Shown: one piece after another, positions 26,801 through 35,331 of the stretch | Layout: every line of letters starts with the position of its first letter | Position numbering within the stretch: position 1 is the first letter of the stretch | DNA from: an uncultured Lachnospiraceae bacterium | GTDB taxonomy: Bacteria > Bacillota > Clostridia > Lachnospirales > Lachnospiraceae | DNA length: 64,000 bases | Direction of reading: 5' to 3' | Assembly (NCBI GenBank): GCA_947576945.1 | Contig: CANPTH010000002.1 | Span: 62,001-126,000 of the forward strand | Made by a program: the position numbers and the translations under genes | The notes under the pieces: generated by a model | Seen by the model: the letters and a program-made list of their open reading frames with translations, nothing else | Databases searched by the model: none | Told to the model about the DNA's origin: nothing

Positions 26801-26890
26801 CATTTATTTTATATCCACATCAGGTGGGTATAAATCCAGTTTTCAATCATTTTCAAAGGAGGAACCATATAAAATTTTGACAAATTATGT
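26801..26890 (-). promoter_or_regulatory. Promoter module of the 25387 importer operon, shared with 31162-31250
   Basis: Minus-strand ATAATTTGTCAAAATTTTAT, ATGATTGAAAACTG, then CCTGATGTGGATATAAAAT align along their length with the region before the esterase gene at 31097. The last part holds a -10-like TATAAAAT without a good -35, typical of activator-dependent promoters. The AraC-type regulator at 26939 is the obvious candidate. Confidence 0.6.
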
Positions 26891-26938
26891 GGAAATCATG
26901 CCATGGGATACTCTCTCCGCATGATACAACAGACAATA

Positions 26939-28492
26939 TCACAGATATTCGGTGGGAGCACGTCCGGTGATCTTCTTGAAAATCTGGTAGAAATAGGCAT
27001 AATTACTGAACCCCACCGTTTCAGCCACCTCGTACACCTTATAGCCGCCGCTCCGGATCAATTCAAGGGCCTTCTGGATACGTATTTTATTCAATATATT
27101 GACAAAAGTCTCCCCGGTTTCACTTCTCAGCAGCCTGCACAAATGACTCTCCGAGATACCGGCATCCGCCGCCGCATCGCTCAGACTGATATGCTCCATA
27201 TAATGGGTATTGACATAATCGAGTATGCGTCGCGTCTGTATGGAAACCGAAAGTCTGTCCTGCTCCAGTACCTGCACACTCTCCTGTACATACTGCTTAA
27301 GCCAGTCTATGATACTCTGCATGCTGTGTATCTCACCCACCTCTTCCAGTATCATATCCATCGTCTTGATTCGTATAGCCCCGGTGTTGTGTTCGTACAA
27401 TGCCTGAGAGACAGAAAAAGCGATCTGAACGAAAATATTCTTCACATACTCCACGTCATATCTGTTATTTTCTTCAATCAATGTGAGAAAAGCATCCAGC
27501 TTTTCTGTAGACTCAGCCGGATTGCGCCGCAGCGATCCGCACAGTTCCTGCATAATCCTGCTGAGTACATATTCATTGTGCACGCTTTTGCTCATCACAC
27601 TGCAATAATGGATTACAGTCTTATTTTCCAGAAAGAAACGGCTGTCTATGGCAAAAACCGCTTCCTCATACTGTCTCTGTAAAGATTCCAGGTTTTCTGC
27701 ATAACTGCTTACGCCGATACAGACAGTAAGCCGTTGTTTACAGCATCGTTCTACGATAACGTGAGCAACCTGCAATGCCGTCAGGTCATAGTCCCTGGCG
27801 AACCGCAGTGTCTGACAGGCAAGCAGCGTCAAAATACCGACGCCGGTCTGTACCGACAAAGATTTGATCTTATTGGAATTCTCACAATCCGCCAGCGCTT
27901 CTTCCGCCTGTTTCTTCACATCTTCTATCTGACACCGCTCTTCCGTCATATTGATCAGCAGAAGAGAATACGCGTAAGAATGCCATTTTTCACGCAGCTG
28001 CCTGTCCAGCTCTGCAGAAGCCTCTGCCACACGATTTACACTATCCAACAGCAGTTTACCATACAACTCCTTTTCCACCTGCATTGATCCGGTGCATGGC
28101 GTCTGCTGTCTGCGCTCCTGCTGAATCCTGTGGGATGCTTTATCCAGAATCTGTTTCAATTCTGCATTGTCCAACGGCTTTAAAAGATAATCGAAGACGC
28201 CCAGCCGGAATCCTGATTGGGCATAAGAAAACTTATCATAGGCCGACAACAGAATGAGCAACGGCTTCTCAGGCTCCAGATTAATCTCCCTGGCAGCCTC
28301 CAGGCCGCTCATACCCGGCATGTTGATATCCAGGATTACGATATCCGGCTTATATTTTCTTACCTTCTCCACTGCCTCCGAACCGCTCTCGGCCATTGCG
28401 ACCAGTTCATATCCCCACTCCAGCCAGGGGATCGTTCTTTCCATCGACTGCAGTGTCAGACGGTTATCATCTGCGATCAATATTTTTAACAT
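26939..28492 (-). CDS. YesN-type response regulator, receiver plus AraC DNA-binding domain
   Basis: This 517-residue protein has an N-terminal receiver domain (ILIADDNRLT; phosphorylation site in IVILDINMPGMSG; LLKPLDN), a long helical middle region and a C-terminal AraC domain with two helix-turn-helix units (ISLSDAAADAGISESHLCRL and VYEVAETVGFSNYAYFYQIF). Its start overlaps the end of the histidine kinase gene by 7 bases. It lies just upstream of the importer operon. It probably activates that operon and perhaps its own, since both promoters share a conserved module. Confidence 0.93.
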   Translation of the reverse strand: MLKILIADDNRLTLQSMERTIPWLEWGYELVAMAESGSEAVEKVRKYKPDIVILDINMPGMSGLEAAREINLEPEKPLLILLSAYDKFSYAQSGFRLGVFDYLLKPLDNAELKQILDKASHRIQQERRQQTPCTGSMQVEKELYGKLLLDSVNRVAEASAELDRQLREKWHSYAYSLLLINMTEERCQIEDVKKQAEEALADCENSNKIKSLSVQTGVGILTLLACQTLRFARDYDLTALQVAHVIVERCCKQRLTVCIGVSSYAENLESLQRQYEEAVFAIDSRFFLENKTVIHYCSVMSKSVHNEYVLSRIMQELCGSLRRNPAESTEKLDAFLTLIEENNRYDVEYVKNIFVQIAFSVSQALYEHNTGAIRIKTMDMILEEVGEIHSMQSIIDWLKQYVQESVQVLEQDRLSVSIQTRRILDYVNTHYMEHISLSDAAADAGISESHLCRLLRSETGETFVNILNKIRIQKALELIRSGGYKVYEVAETVGFSNYAYFYQIFKKITGRAPTEYL

Positions 28493-30213
28493 GAATCCTG
28501 TCCCTTTCCGTATGGAAGATTGAGTCTTACGATCATGCCGTTACCGGGTTCGCTGTGCATCTCCAGACCGTATGCGCTGCCATATAGAATATGCAGCCGC
28601 TTCTGAATGCTTCGAATCCCGATATGCGCACGGTCTTCATCTTCCGGCGGCTCTTCCTGCAGCAGCAGACTGTCCAGAACCTCCTGACTGGCTCCTTTCC
28701 CGTTGTCACACACCTCCAGTACAAGCCGTTCCCCTCTTACATCGGCCGTAATAATGATAATGGCGTCATCCAGCAGATCTTTCAAACCATGCATAATGGC
28801 ATTTTCAACAATGGGCTGCAGGATCAGTTTCGGCACCGGACATTCCTCAAGCTCTTCTTCCACGGCAATATCCCATGTAATCCGTCCCCCGGCAACAATC
28901 TTCTGCAGTTCCAGATAACAACGAATATAGATCAGCTCCTGTCTGAGCGGAATTTCCTGCTTTCCGCCGCTTAAAGAGGCGCGCAGCAGATGGCTCAGCA
29001 TCCGTATGACTCTGACGATATCCTGCTGCCCGGAAAGCTTGGCCATGGCGCTGACAGATTCCAGTGTATTGTAGAGAAAATGCGGGTTCATCTGTGCCAG
29101 CAGAGAATTATACTCCGCTTTCTCTAACAGCATACCGCTCAAAACCATCTGCCTTGTATTTTCTTTCAGCTGTTCGTACATGTCATCAAACTGTTCACAC
29201 AGATAGGCAGTCTCATCGTGAGAATGCGGTACGATCCTGAAAGGCTGCCGTCCTGCATTGATCTGTTTGAAATTATTCGTAAGTGTGGTAATATTCCACA
29301 AGAACCCCGCCGAAACCTTGTATACGATGTATATCATAACTATAAAGACGCCTGCTTCTGCGGCTGCCAACATCTTAAACAAAGCTGCGATCTCCCCGAA
29401 AGCTTCCTGCTTGGCGATCAATGCTGTCAGACGCCATTCCCCTTTCCTGCGGCGGATCGGACTTTCCACCCTGAGATATTCCTCCCAGTTCTCCTCCCCG
29501 GCAGAAGACGCAGTTCCTTCCCGTTCCCGGCTGTCGTAGAGCACCCCGCCCTTTTCGTCATAAATGATACTGTCAAATTTATGCTCACCGATCAAAGTCC
29601 GGAACAGCTCACGCTCTATCGTCAGACAGAGAATCCCCTTGTAATCCATATCCGCCGGGTCTATATAGGATTTGATAATATAGATCTCCTCCGGCTGGTC
29701 TGGAAAGCTTCGCCAGGCGGTACTTCCGCGACTCTGGAAAAGCGTCTCCCGGCCGGCGGTGATCTCCTGATATACCTGCCGTCTTCTGAAATCATCGATG
29801 GTCATTTCCTCATTCGGCTGGCAGTTATAGAAAAAGCGGCAGGTATACTTATCAAGAATAAAAACATTCTTACAATCCACGCCACGGAAGCGCATCAGCG
29901 TGGCCAGGCCCTTCATCTTCCTCACAACGCTGGAGGAAGCGGTTTCCGACAGTGCCGACTGATAATCGAACACATCACACCGTCCGATCTCATTCATCAG
30001 GTTTTCTTCAATGTTTGCGATCAGATTCCGGATATTGTCAGAGAGTATCTCGTTGGCATCCTGCATGGAGGTAAGTTCCGTATTTTCAATATCACGCTTG
30101 TAAATCTGATAGACTGCAAGATCAATAAAAGCTGTCATCACAAACAGCATCAGCATAATGCTGATGCTTAATTTTGCACGGATCCCCATAACGGTAAATC
30201 TTCTCCTCCACAT
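28486..30213 (-). CDS. YesM-type sensor histidine kinase
   Basis: This 575-residue membrane kinase has helix 1 (LSISIMLMLFVMTAFIDLAV), an extracytoplasmic sensor of about 240 residues, helix 2 (AEAGVFIVMIYIVYKVSAGF), HAMP, a His_kinase domain with QMNPHFLYNTLESVSAM, and an ATPase domain (VENAIMHGLKD, DNGKGAS). ATG 30213 has GGAAGG 5 bases before it; a GTG at 30261 would add 16 residues. It shares an operon with the esterase upstream and the regulator downstream, and probably senses an extracellular sugar or the loaded binding protein. Confidence 0.9.
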   Translation of the reverse strand: MWRRRFTVMGIRAKLSISIMLMLFVMTAFIDLAVYQIYKRDIENTELTSMQDANEILSDNIRNLIANIEENLMNEIGRCDVFDYQSALSETASSSVVRKMKGLATLMRFRGVDCKNVFILDKYTCRFFYNCQPNEEMTIDDFRRRQVYQEITAGRETLFQSRGSTAWRSFPDQPEEIYIIKSYIDPADMDYKGILCLTIERELFRTLIGEHKFDSIIYDEKGGVLYDSREREGTASSAGEENWEEYLRVESPIRRRKGEWRLTALIAKQEAFGEIAALFKMLAAAEAGVFIVMIYIVYKVSAGFLWNITTLTNNFKQINAGRQPFRIVPHSHDETAYLCEQFDDMYEQLKENTRQMVLSGMLLEKAEYNSLLAQMNPHFLYNTLESVSAMAKLSGQQDIVRVIRMLSHLLRASLSGGKQEIPLRQELIYIRCYLELQKIVAGGRITWDIAVEEELEECPVPKLILQPIVENAIMHGLKDLLDDAIIIITADVRGERLVLEVCDNGKGASQEVLDSLLLQEEPPEDEDRAHIGIRSIQKRLHILYGSAYGLEMHSEPGNGMIVRLNLPYGKGQDSC

Positions 30214-30263
30214 TTCAGCCTTCCAATTATGCCGCCATGCAGCGCAATCATTCCCTTCCACGT

Positions 30264-31097
30264 TTACCTGACAGCCGGCGGTACTGTCCTGTCATGGATT
30301 GGCTGCAATTCAGGCGTCATTACCGTAACCCTGTTCTTGATATAATAATCCAGAAATTCCTGAACCACGCAGTCCACAAGCTCTCCGCCCAGACCGTGTA
30401 CGCCGCCAGGAATCAGATACATATGCACAGGGACACCGGCGGCCTCCAACGCATTGCGCAGAATCCTGGACTGATCGGGCGAAACAGCAGGATCCACCGA
30501 ACCATGCAGGATCAGGAACGGCGGTTCTGTCCCGTCAACATAAGTATCCGGTGAAGCCGCTGCACCCCTGCCGTCAAGCGCCTTGCCGCAGTCAGACACA
30601 CCCAAAAACTGCCTCACAATGTCATGATCTGACGTATTACGGCGGCCAGGGCCTCCCAGCCGACAGGGTCCACAGAATTCCACTACAGCCTGTACCCCGT
30701 AATCCTCTCCCGCCTTTTCCCAATCACTGTTTCCGGCCGATACGGCCAGAAGGCTGCACAGATGTCCTCCTGCAGAATCACCGGACACCACCACCTTTGA
30801 GCCGTCATAACCATACGTATCGCCATTAGCCTTCACAAAAAGCAATGCATCCTTGAGATCCAGCATCTGTGCCGGAAAAGGAGCCTCGTCCGAATAGCGG
30901 TAATCAACGCTGCATACTGCATAGCCTCTTTCCAGCTGCGGATATACAAGACACCATTTCCGATTCAGGTCTTTCCATCCGCCTCCATGGATCCAGAGTA
31001 TGACCGGTGGTCTGTCTATATCGTCCGGAATATAGAAATCGGCATATAATGCATGTCCGGCAGCCTCTTTAAACGGTATCTCCAAATAAGTCTTCAA
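30264..31097 (-). CDS. Alpha/beta hydrolase, BD-FAE/HSL-like esterase
   Basis: This 277-residue protein has no signal peptide. It contains the oxyanion motif ILWIHGGGWKD, the nucleophile elbow VVSGDSAGGHLC (serine near residue 110), an acidic residue in LHGSVDPAVSPDQ and the histidine in IPGGVHGLGG. This is the hormone-sensitive-lipase-like / bacterial feruloyl- and acetyl-esterase group, which removes acyl groups from xylan-type sugars. It is first in an operon with the YesM/YesN genes and its promoter resembles that of the importer operon, so it likely deacylates an imported acetylated or feruloylated oligosaccharide. The substrate is inferred. Confidence 0.85.
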   Translation of the reverse strand: MKTYLEIPFKEAAGHALYADFYIPDDIDRPPVILWIHGGGWKDLNRKWCLVYPQLERGYAVCSVDYRYSDEAPFPAQMLDLKDALLFVKANGDTYGYDGSKVVVSGDSAGGHLCSLLAVSAGNSDWEKAGEDYGVQAVVEFCGPCRLGGPGRRNTSDHDIVRQFLGVSDCGKALDGRGAAASPDTYVDGTEPPFLILHGSVDPAVSPDQSRILRNALEAAGVPVHMYLIPGGVHGLGGELVDCVVQEFLDYYIKNRVTVMTPELQPIHDRTVPPAVR

Positions 31098-31161
31098 ATG
31101 CTAACCCTCCCGGCCAAAATGTATTCTGTTGGCTTACGCCAAAGTCTTTTTGAGCAATATA

Positions 31162-31250
31162 GCATATTCTATACCCACAACAGGCAGATGGACATTCAAT
31201 TTCCAATCATTTTATTTTAAAGGTCCATATAATATTTTGATAAATTATAC
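31162..31250 (-). promoter_or_regulatory. Promoter module of the esterase-kinase-regulator operon
   Basis: On the minus strand ATAATTTATCAAAATATTAT, AAAATGATTGGAAATTG and CCTGTTGTGGGTATAGAAT line up with the module at 26801-26890, with substitutions scattered between conserved blocks. It begins right after the beta-lactamase-like gene start of the opposite end of the gap, so the 160-base gap is entirely regulatory. Confidence 0.6.
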
Positions 31251-31257
31251 GAATATT

Positions 31258-32547
31258 TTACAAATAATTCTCCAGTACCAGGTTACGCAGCTTTCTGGTC
31301 AGCGCAAACGTCCCGCTGTCTTTCTTCTGCGTCCCCATCAGGAACGTCAGCTTCTCCTCCGGGAAGTTCGCAAAATATACGCCCAGCCAGCCGTCCCAGC
31401 CGTACTCTCCTTTTCCTGCAAGAAAAACTGTCTGTCCCGTATTCTTACAGATCCGCATTAAATTACCATAACTGAACCCGTCCAGCCCGATCCACTTCTG
31501 GAATGCCTTCTGTTGATCATCCAGAAGCTGCGCCCCTGTCATATATCGCACTGTGGCAGGCAGCAGGATCCGCGTTCCATCCAGCATGCCGCCCTGTCTC
31601 AACATCCGCGCAAAGCGCATATAGTCATCCAGCGTAGAGGCCAGCCCCGCACCGCCGGATTCAAACGCCGGCGGCTTCTCCATCCTGTTACAGATCGCCA
31701 GATGGTTGCCCTCATAGCGGATCAGGGACGTTCCTTCCGGCCCTTTGACCGTCTCATAAGTCACTGCCAGACGCTCCTGCTTCTCCTTTGGCACCCAGAA
31801 TGCCGTATCCTTCATGCCAAGCGGCCCGAATAGCTCTTTCTCCAGAAACTCGCCAAAGCTCATCCCGGAAATCACTTCTACCACCGCGCCCAGCACATCT
31901 GCCGAGGTACCGTACCGCCAGGAACTGCCCGGCTCAAAAGCCAGTGTACAGCCGGCCAGCGCATCTGCCGCTTCTCTCGTCGTCATAGCTTCCTTCGTGA
32001 AAAGCCGCCTGTCCATCTCCTCGAACACTGCCGCCGTCTGCCGGCCGGCCACCGTTATCTCATCCGGATACGCAAGCCCGGAAGTCATGCGCAGAAGATC
32101 AAATACCCGCATGGGCTGCAGGACAGGCTTCCTGTGTTCTGCTTCCGTGCCGGCTGTTCCATTACCGCCGTTCATCGCTCCCTGCTCTTCTGCCGGCGCC
32201 TCTTTTCCCGCTTTTCCCCCGGCCGCTGCGTCCCCGATACTGTTCTCATCCACCGTATAGAACTGCTCGGCAAAGGCCGGCAGGAAATCGGATACCGGCT
32301 GGCACAAATCCAGTTCGCCCCGCTCCATCAGGATCATCGCTGCTGCGGCCGTGATGGGCTTACTCTGAGAATAAAGACGGAAAATCGTATCCCTGCTCAT
32401 GGGCCGATTCCCTTCCCGGTCTGCCATCCCCGCCTGACAGTAACATACCTCCTGCCCGTCCTGTTCTACCAGCAGATTGACGCCTGCCACCTCGCAGTTG
32501 TCCACTGCCTGCTGCATTGTGTTCTGTAGTTTTTCCTGTAGTGTCAT
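31258..32547 (-). CDS. Serine hydrolase, class C beta-lactamase-like (PF00144)
   Basis: This 429-residue protein has no signal peptide. It contains FRLYSQSKPITAAAAM with the SxxK catalytic pair, a tyrosine motif in WRYGTSADVLG (variant of YxN), and a C-terminal GKGEYGWDGW in the place of the KTG/HxG motif. A 40-residue low-complexity insert (about 113-150, rich in Gly, Ala and Glu) interrupts the region after the SxxK helix. Members are esterases, peptidases or beta-lactamases; lack of an export signal argues for an esterase or peptidase. AGGAGG precedes the ATG. A broken relative lies at 34901-35089. Confidence 0.85.
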   Translation of the reverse strand: MTLQEKLQNTMQQAVDNCEVAGVNLLVEQDGQEVCYCQAGMADREGNRPMSRDTIFRLYSQSKPITAAAAMILMERGELDLCQPVSDFLPAFAEQFYTVDENSIGDAAAGGKAGKEAPAEEQGAMNGGNGTAGTEAEHRKPVLQPMRVFDLLRMTSGLAYPDEITVAGRQTAAVFEEMDRRLFTKEAMTTREAADALAGCTLAFEPGSSWRYGTSADVLGAVVEVISGMSFGEFLEKELFGPLGMKDTAFWVPKEKQERLAVTYETVKGPEGTSLIRYEGNHLAICNRMEKPPAFESGGAGLASTLDDYMRFARMLRQGGMLDGTRILLPATVRYMTGAQLLDDQQKAFQKWIGLDGFSYGNLMRICKNTGQTVFLAGKGEYGWDGWLGVYFANFPEEKLTFLMGTQKKDSGTFALTRKLRNLVLENYL

Positions 32548-32631
32548 TTTGATACCTCCTGATTTCTTAATTACTATCCTGTGTTTCCGTTATAAAAATC
32601 TGTAATATGGCCCATTTACAAGCAATATGCC

Positions 32632-33621
32632 CTACAAATCCGACCGGCACATTCCCCAGTACCGCTTCACCTGTTCCTCCGTCAGCGAATCTGCAAACTC
32701 CTTTTTCAACCGCAGGAAGTACTCCAGATCCATCAGAATGCCATACAGCACCGCCCGGTCTTCAAATTCCTCCCTCGACACCGGCAGGGGCGATTCTTTC
32801 ATCTGCCGCAGCACCTCCGATAGCCTGATCAGCAGTTCTCTGGCATTGTTGGATTCCCCGAAAGAAACTGCCACCTCACAGATCAGCACGGCCACTTGCT
32901 TAGTCTGCGGCAGAACAGCGCCGAGGCTGACAATTTTCTTATAAATATCCCGCAGGACGACCGTCTGCTGTTCCCGCATATTCATATACGCAATAAAATA
33001 CTTCGATTCCTGGAAAAAGGTATTGTTCATATAAGCATACGCCTGCTTTGTACCGGCGGCAATGTCCTCCTGCAGCTTGTCAAAACAGGCTTCTGTATAG
33101 TCCGACCGGTCTTCTTTTTCGATATATTCCGCCATCCGCATGAGCACTCTTTGCATATCTTCCTCCAGTGTGCACTGCATGGCGCGGATTTCCCTGCCTT
33201 TACCCGGCATATAAAGATTTAACAGCGTGCCGATCCCGGCGCCGATCAGCAGAAGCAGCGCCTCATTCCCGATAAACGGAAGCGACATGTCCTGCTCCAG
33301 CAGATAATGCGTTGCCAGAACCGCATTGATCGATACTGCAGCGCCAAGGCAAAGCGGCCTACAACATGCAATAAAAAGAAACAGAAAAATTCCGTAAGCA
33401 ATCACATGGTACCCCACAAGATGGAAAATCAAATAAGCCAGAAATGTGGCCAGCAGAAAAGCAAAGCTTCTTTTTATCGAGATTATGACAGTCTCCCGGG
33501 AGGTATCCTGGATCGTCAGAAGTGTTATGATGCCGGCAGCGGTACTGTAGCTTAACCCCAGCACATCCGCCAAAAAAATAGACACCGCACTCCCGACAGC
33601 GATTTTGATCAGTTTCAACAT
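32632..33621 (-). CDS. Aromatic acid exporter-like (ArAE_1/FUSC) membrane protein
   Basis: This 329-residue protein has an N-terminal half of five to six helices (KIAVGSAVSIFLADVLGLSY, SFAFLLATFLAYLIFHLVGY) and a C-terminal cytoplasmic half of long helices ending YWGMCRSDL, matching PF06081 plus its C-terminal domain PF11728. Such proteins are thought to export aromatic acids or other anions. ATG 33621 follows AAAGG; an upstream in-frame ATG at 33678 would overlap the DUF554 gene. The DUF554 gene ends 23 bases before it, so the two probably form an operon. Confidence 0.87.
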   Translation of the reverse strand: MLKLIKIAVGSAVSIFLADVLGLSYSTAAGIITLLTIQDTSRETVIISIKRSFAFLLATFLAYLIFHLVGYHVIAYGIFLFLFIACCRPLCLGAAVSINAVLATHYLLEQDMSLPFIGNEALLLLIGAGIGTLLNLYMPGKGREIRAMQCTLEEDMQRVLMRMAEYIEKEDRSDYTEACFDKLQEDIAAGTKQAYAYMNNTFFQESKYFIAYMNMREQQTVVLRDIYKKIVSLGAVLPQTKQVAVLICEVAVSFGESNNARELLIRLSEVLRQMKESPLPVSREEFEDRAVLYGILMDLEYFLRLKKEFADSLTEEQVKRYWGMCRSDL

Positions 33622-33644
33622 ATAAGAACCTTTCTTTTTCATTC

Positions 33645-34487
33645 TCACCCCATAAGCGGCATAATATAAACAGTCCACAGATAACTTACCGGCATCGCCA
33701 GAGCCATGGCCGGAATCATATCGGCCACCGGAAATTCCTTTACCTTAATCATGCGAAACCCTGTCGCCAACAGAAGAATGCCGCCGCAGGCCTTAAAGTC
33801 GTTGATCATAGCCAGCGAGCAAAGCGGATAGATCATCCCTGCCAGCAGATAAAGAGCCATGAAAATAAGAAACTGCGGCAACGCAATCAGGGCGACAACA
33901 ATCCCCAGCGTACAGGCAAAGATAAGCGCCGTGGCAAAATCCAGGATCGATTTCGCCAGTAAGATGGAGTGATCGCCCGTCATGCCCGCCACGATGGAGC
34001 CATAGATGCCTGTGCCGCTGGCACAGAACAACACCAATGCCGTCACCAGCACGGCACTGTTGTTTGCTGTGCCTGCTGTATCTGTTTGACCCACTGTACC
34101 TGTGCTGTCCGCCGAATCCTTTTTGCCCACTGCATCTGTCTGGTCTGCTGCATTTATTTTGCCCGCCGGTTCCTGCTGTTCTTTCCCTGCTCTCTGCAGC
34201 CCGGAAAGCGCACGGCTGATCCCCTTCTGCATCATCAGCCCGACCCTGTCGATCCGCTGCCCCAAATGCATGGCCAGCCCGATCGAAGTTCCCACGATGA
34301 CCGAAAAAACCACCGCCGGCATATTTTCCATCAATACGATCGAACTGATGCCCATTGCCATGGCACAGGCCCCAAATACCGTATTCAGATTTTCCTTGAA
34401 AGCATTGCTTATCTTATCCCCGGCCAGCGCGCCCACGATTCCTCCGCCAGCTACTACCAGCGCATTTGTAATGACTCCGATCGGCAT
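33645..34487 (-). CDS. DUF554 membrane protein (YdfK-like)
   Basis: This 280-residue protein starts MPIGVITNALVVAGGGIVGA with GGAGG 10 bases upstream, and has about seven helices. GKDSADSTGTV-like low-complexity sequence around residues 105-145 forms an insert between two helices that most relatives lack. DUF554 (PF04474) is a transport-like family of unknown substrate. The frame stays open upstream through a multi-hairpin repeat, but that extension is not real: the start at the GGAGG fits the family. It is followed by the ArAE gene. Confidence 0.87.
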   Translation of the reverse strand: MPIGVITNALVVAGGGIVGALAGDKISNAFKENLNTVFGACAMAMGISSIVLMENMPAVVFSVIVGTSIGLAMHLGQRIDRVGLMMQKGISRALSGLQRAGKEQQEPAGKINAADQTDAVGKKDSADSTGTVGQTDTAGTANNSAVLVTALVLFCASGTGIYGSIVAGMTGDHSILLAKSILDFATALIFACTLGIVVALIALPQFLIFMALYLLAGMIYPLCSLAMINDFKACGGILLLATGFRMIKVKEFPVADMIPAMALAMPVSYLWTVYIMPLMG

Positions 34488-34509
34488 ACCGTACTTTCCT
34501 CCATAATTT

Positions 34510-34643
34510 TCTCCATTCCGAAGCGCTTTGCGCTGAGGACGCGAGCAGAATTTCAGATTCTGCTCTGCGATCAAGGAGTTTGTGACGCTTCGGCACAAAC
34601 TCTTGGTTGAATAAATTGCTCATCAGAGAATTTATTCAACCTT
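34510..34643 (-). repeat. Multi-hairpin dispersed element, full copy
   Basis: On the minus strand in order: GTTGAATAAATT/AATTTATTCAAC, GAGTTTGTG/CACAAACTC, GCAGAAT/ATTCTGC and GCGC/GCGC (with CAAA or TTT loop), ending at the ribosome-binding region of the DUF554 gene. Relative to the 57398 copy several paired positions changed together (A-T to G-C and T-A to C-G), which supports real base pairing. Confidence 0.88.
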
Positions 34644-34768
34644 ATAACCTGTTCAAATCTCTCAATCCGAAGCCAGAAATCATCCTCCGCCATTCTTCCC
34701 TGCGTCTTCTCGATGATCAGCAGCGGTTCATAAAAAGGCAGATCAGGTTCCCGCAGAGTCAGCTTCAT
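34640..34768 (-). pseudogene. Short 5' fragment of an unrecognised gene
   Basis: AAGGAG lies 7-8 bases before ATG 34768. About 43 sensible codons follow (KLTLREPDLPFYEPLLIIEK, GRMAEDDFWLRIERFEQ) and run straight into the multi-hairpin element, which then fills the rest of the frame. The start resembles the opening of some GNAT acetyltransferases, but too little is left to be sure. It looks like a gene cut off by the element. Confidence 0.4.
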
Positions 34769-34900
34769 CTTATCCCTGCTCCTTGGAAAGCATCTGGATT
34801 CCAGAAACGCCTCATATGCCTCATATTATATCCTTAAAACAGAGACGCTTCAATCTTATTATGGCTTATGGATGAAGTCTGAGACAGGTATTTGAATGCA

Positions 34901-35089
34901 TTATACCGAATCATCAAACAGCGGTTCGATATACTCTCGGGCTTCCCATCGACTGTGCTCCCTCGTGCTTTCGTCTATCCACTTTGCCGATACAATCTGT
35001 TTATGATTCCATATTCCATTGCTTAAATATAATTGCCCTGTTTTCGCCATATTTTTCACCCAGTCATCGCTTGTAAAATATTTAATGCA
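34901..35089 (-). pseudogene. C-terminal relic of a beta-lactamase-like serine hydrolase
   Basis: One minus-strand frame reads FNPCIKYFTSDDWVKNMAK, then TGQLYLSNGIWNHKQIVSAK and WIDESTREHSRWEA before diverging and stopping at 34901. This is the well-known segment before the C-terminal YGYLWW region of PF00144 serine hydrolases. No other part of such a gene is left nearby, so it is a fossil fragment. The rest of the 34770-35257 gap shows no coding sense. Confidence 0.65.
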
Positions 35090-35257
35090 GGGATTAAATT
35101 TATATTTATATGGTGCGTTTTCTCTCTCTTTTTGACATTTTCAATCTTTTCTCCTTTGAGTGTTCCAGGGATATCCTTAGATAAAGGATAAGTCTATTAA
35201 AAATCATTTTCAAGACAATTTTTAACAGCAATCGAAACAACAAGGCGCATAGGCGTT

Positions 35258-35298
35258 CAAAAAGACGGTACAGCCCTTACTGCCGGGTCCATACCGCC
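35258..35298 (-). terminator. Terminator of the epimerase operon
   Basis: A 13-pair stem with one bulge (arms 35264-35276 and 35285-35298) is followed by TTTTTG on the minus strand, 33 bases beyond the stop of the 35332 gene. Confidence 0.8.
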
Positions 35299-35331
35299 TC
35301 AATCGAAAACACTTCCTTATAACCAAAATCA

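Noticed and set aside
34488-34598. N-terminal extension of the DUF554 protein
   Set aside because: The extra frame is a translation of the multi-hairpin repeat. The family start MPIGVITN has a GGAGG before it. The same happens before the gene at 57385.
34640-34768. GNAT acetyltransferase gene
   Set aside because: Only about 43 credible codons remain and no acetyl-CoA binding motif is present; kept as an unassigned fragment.
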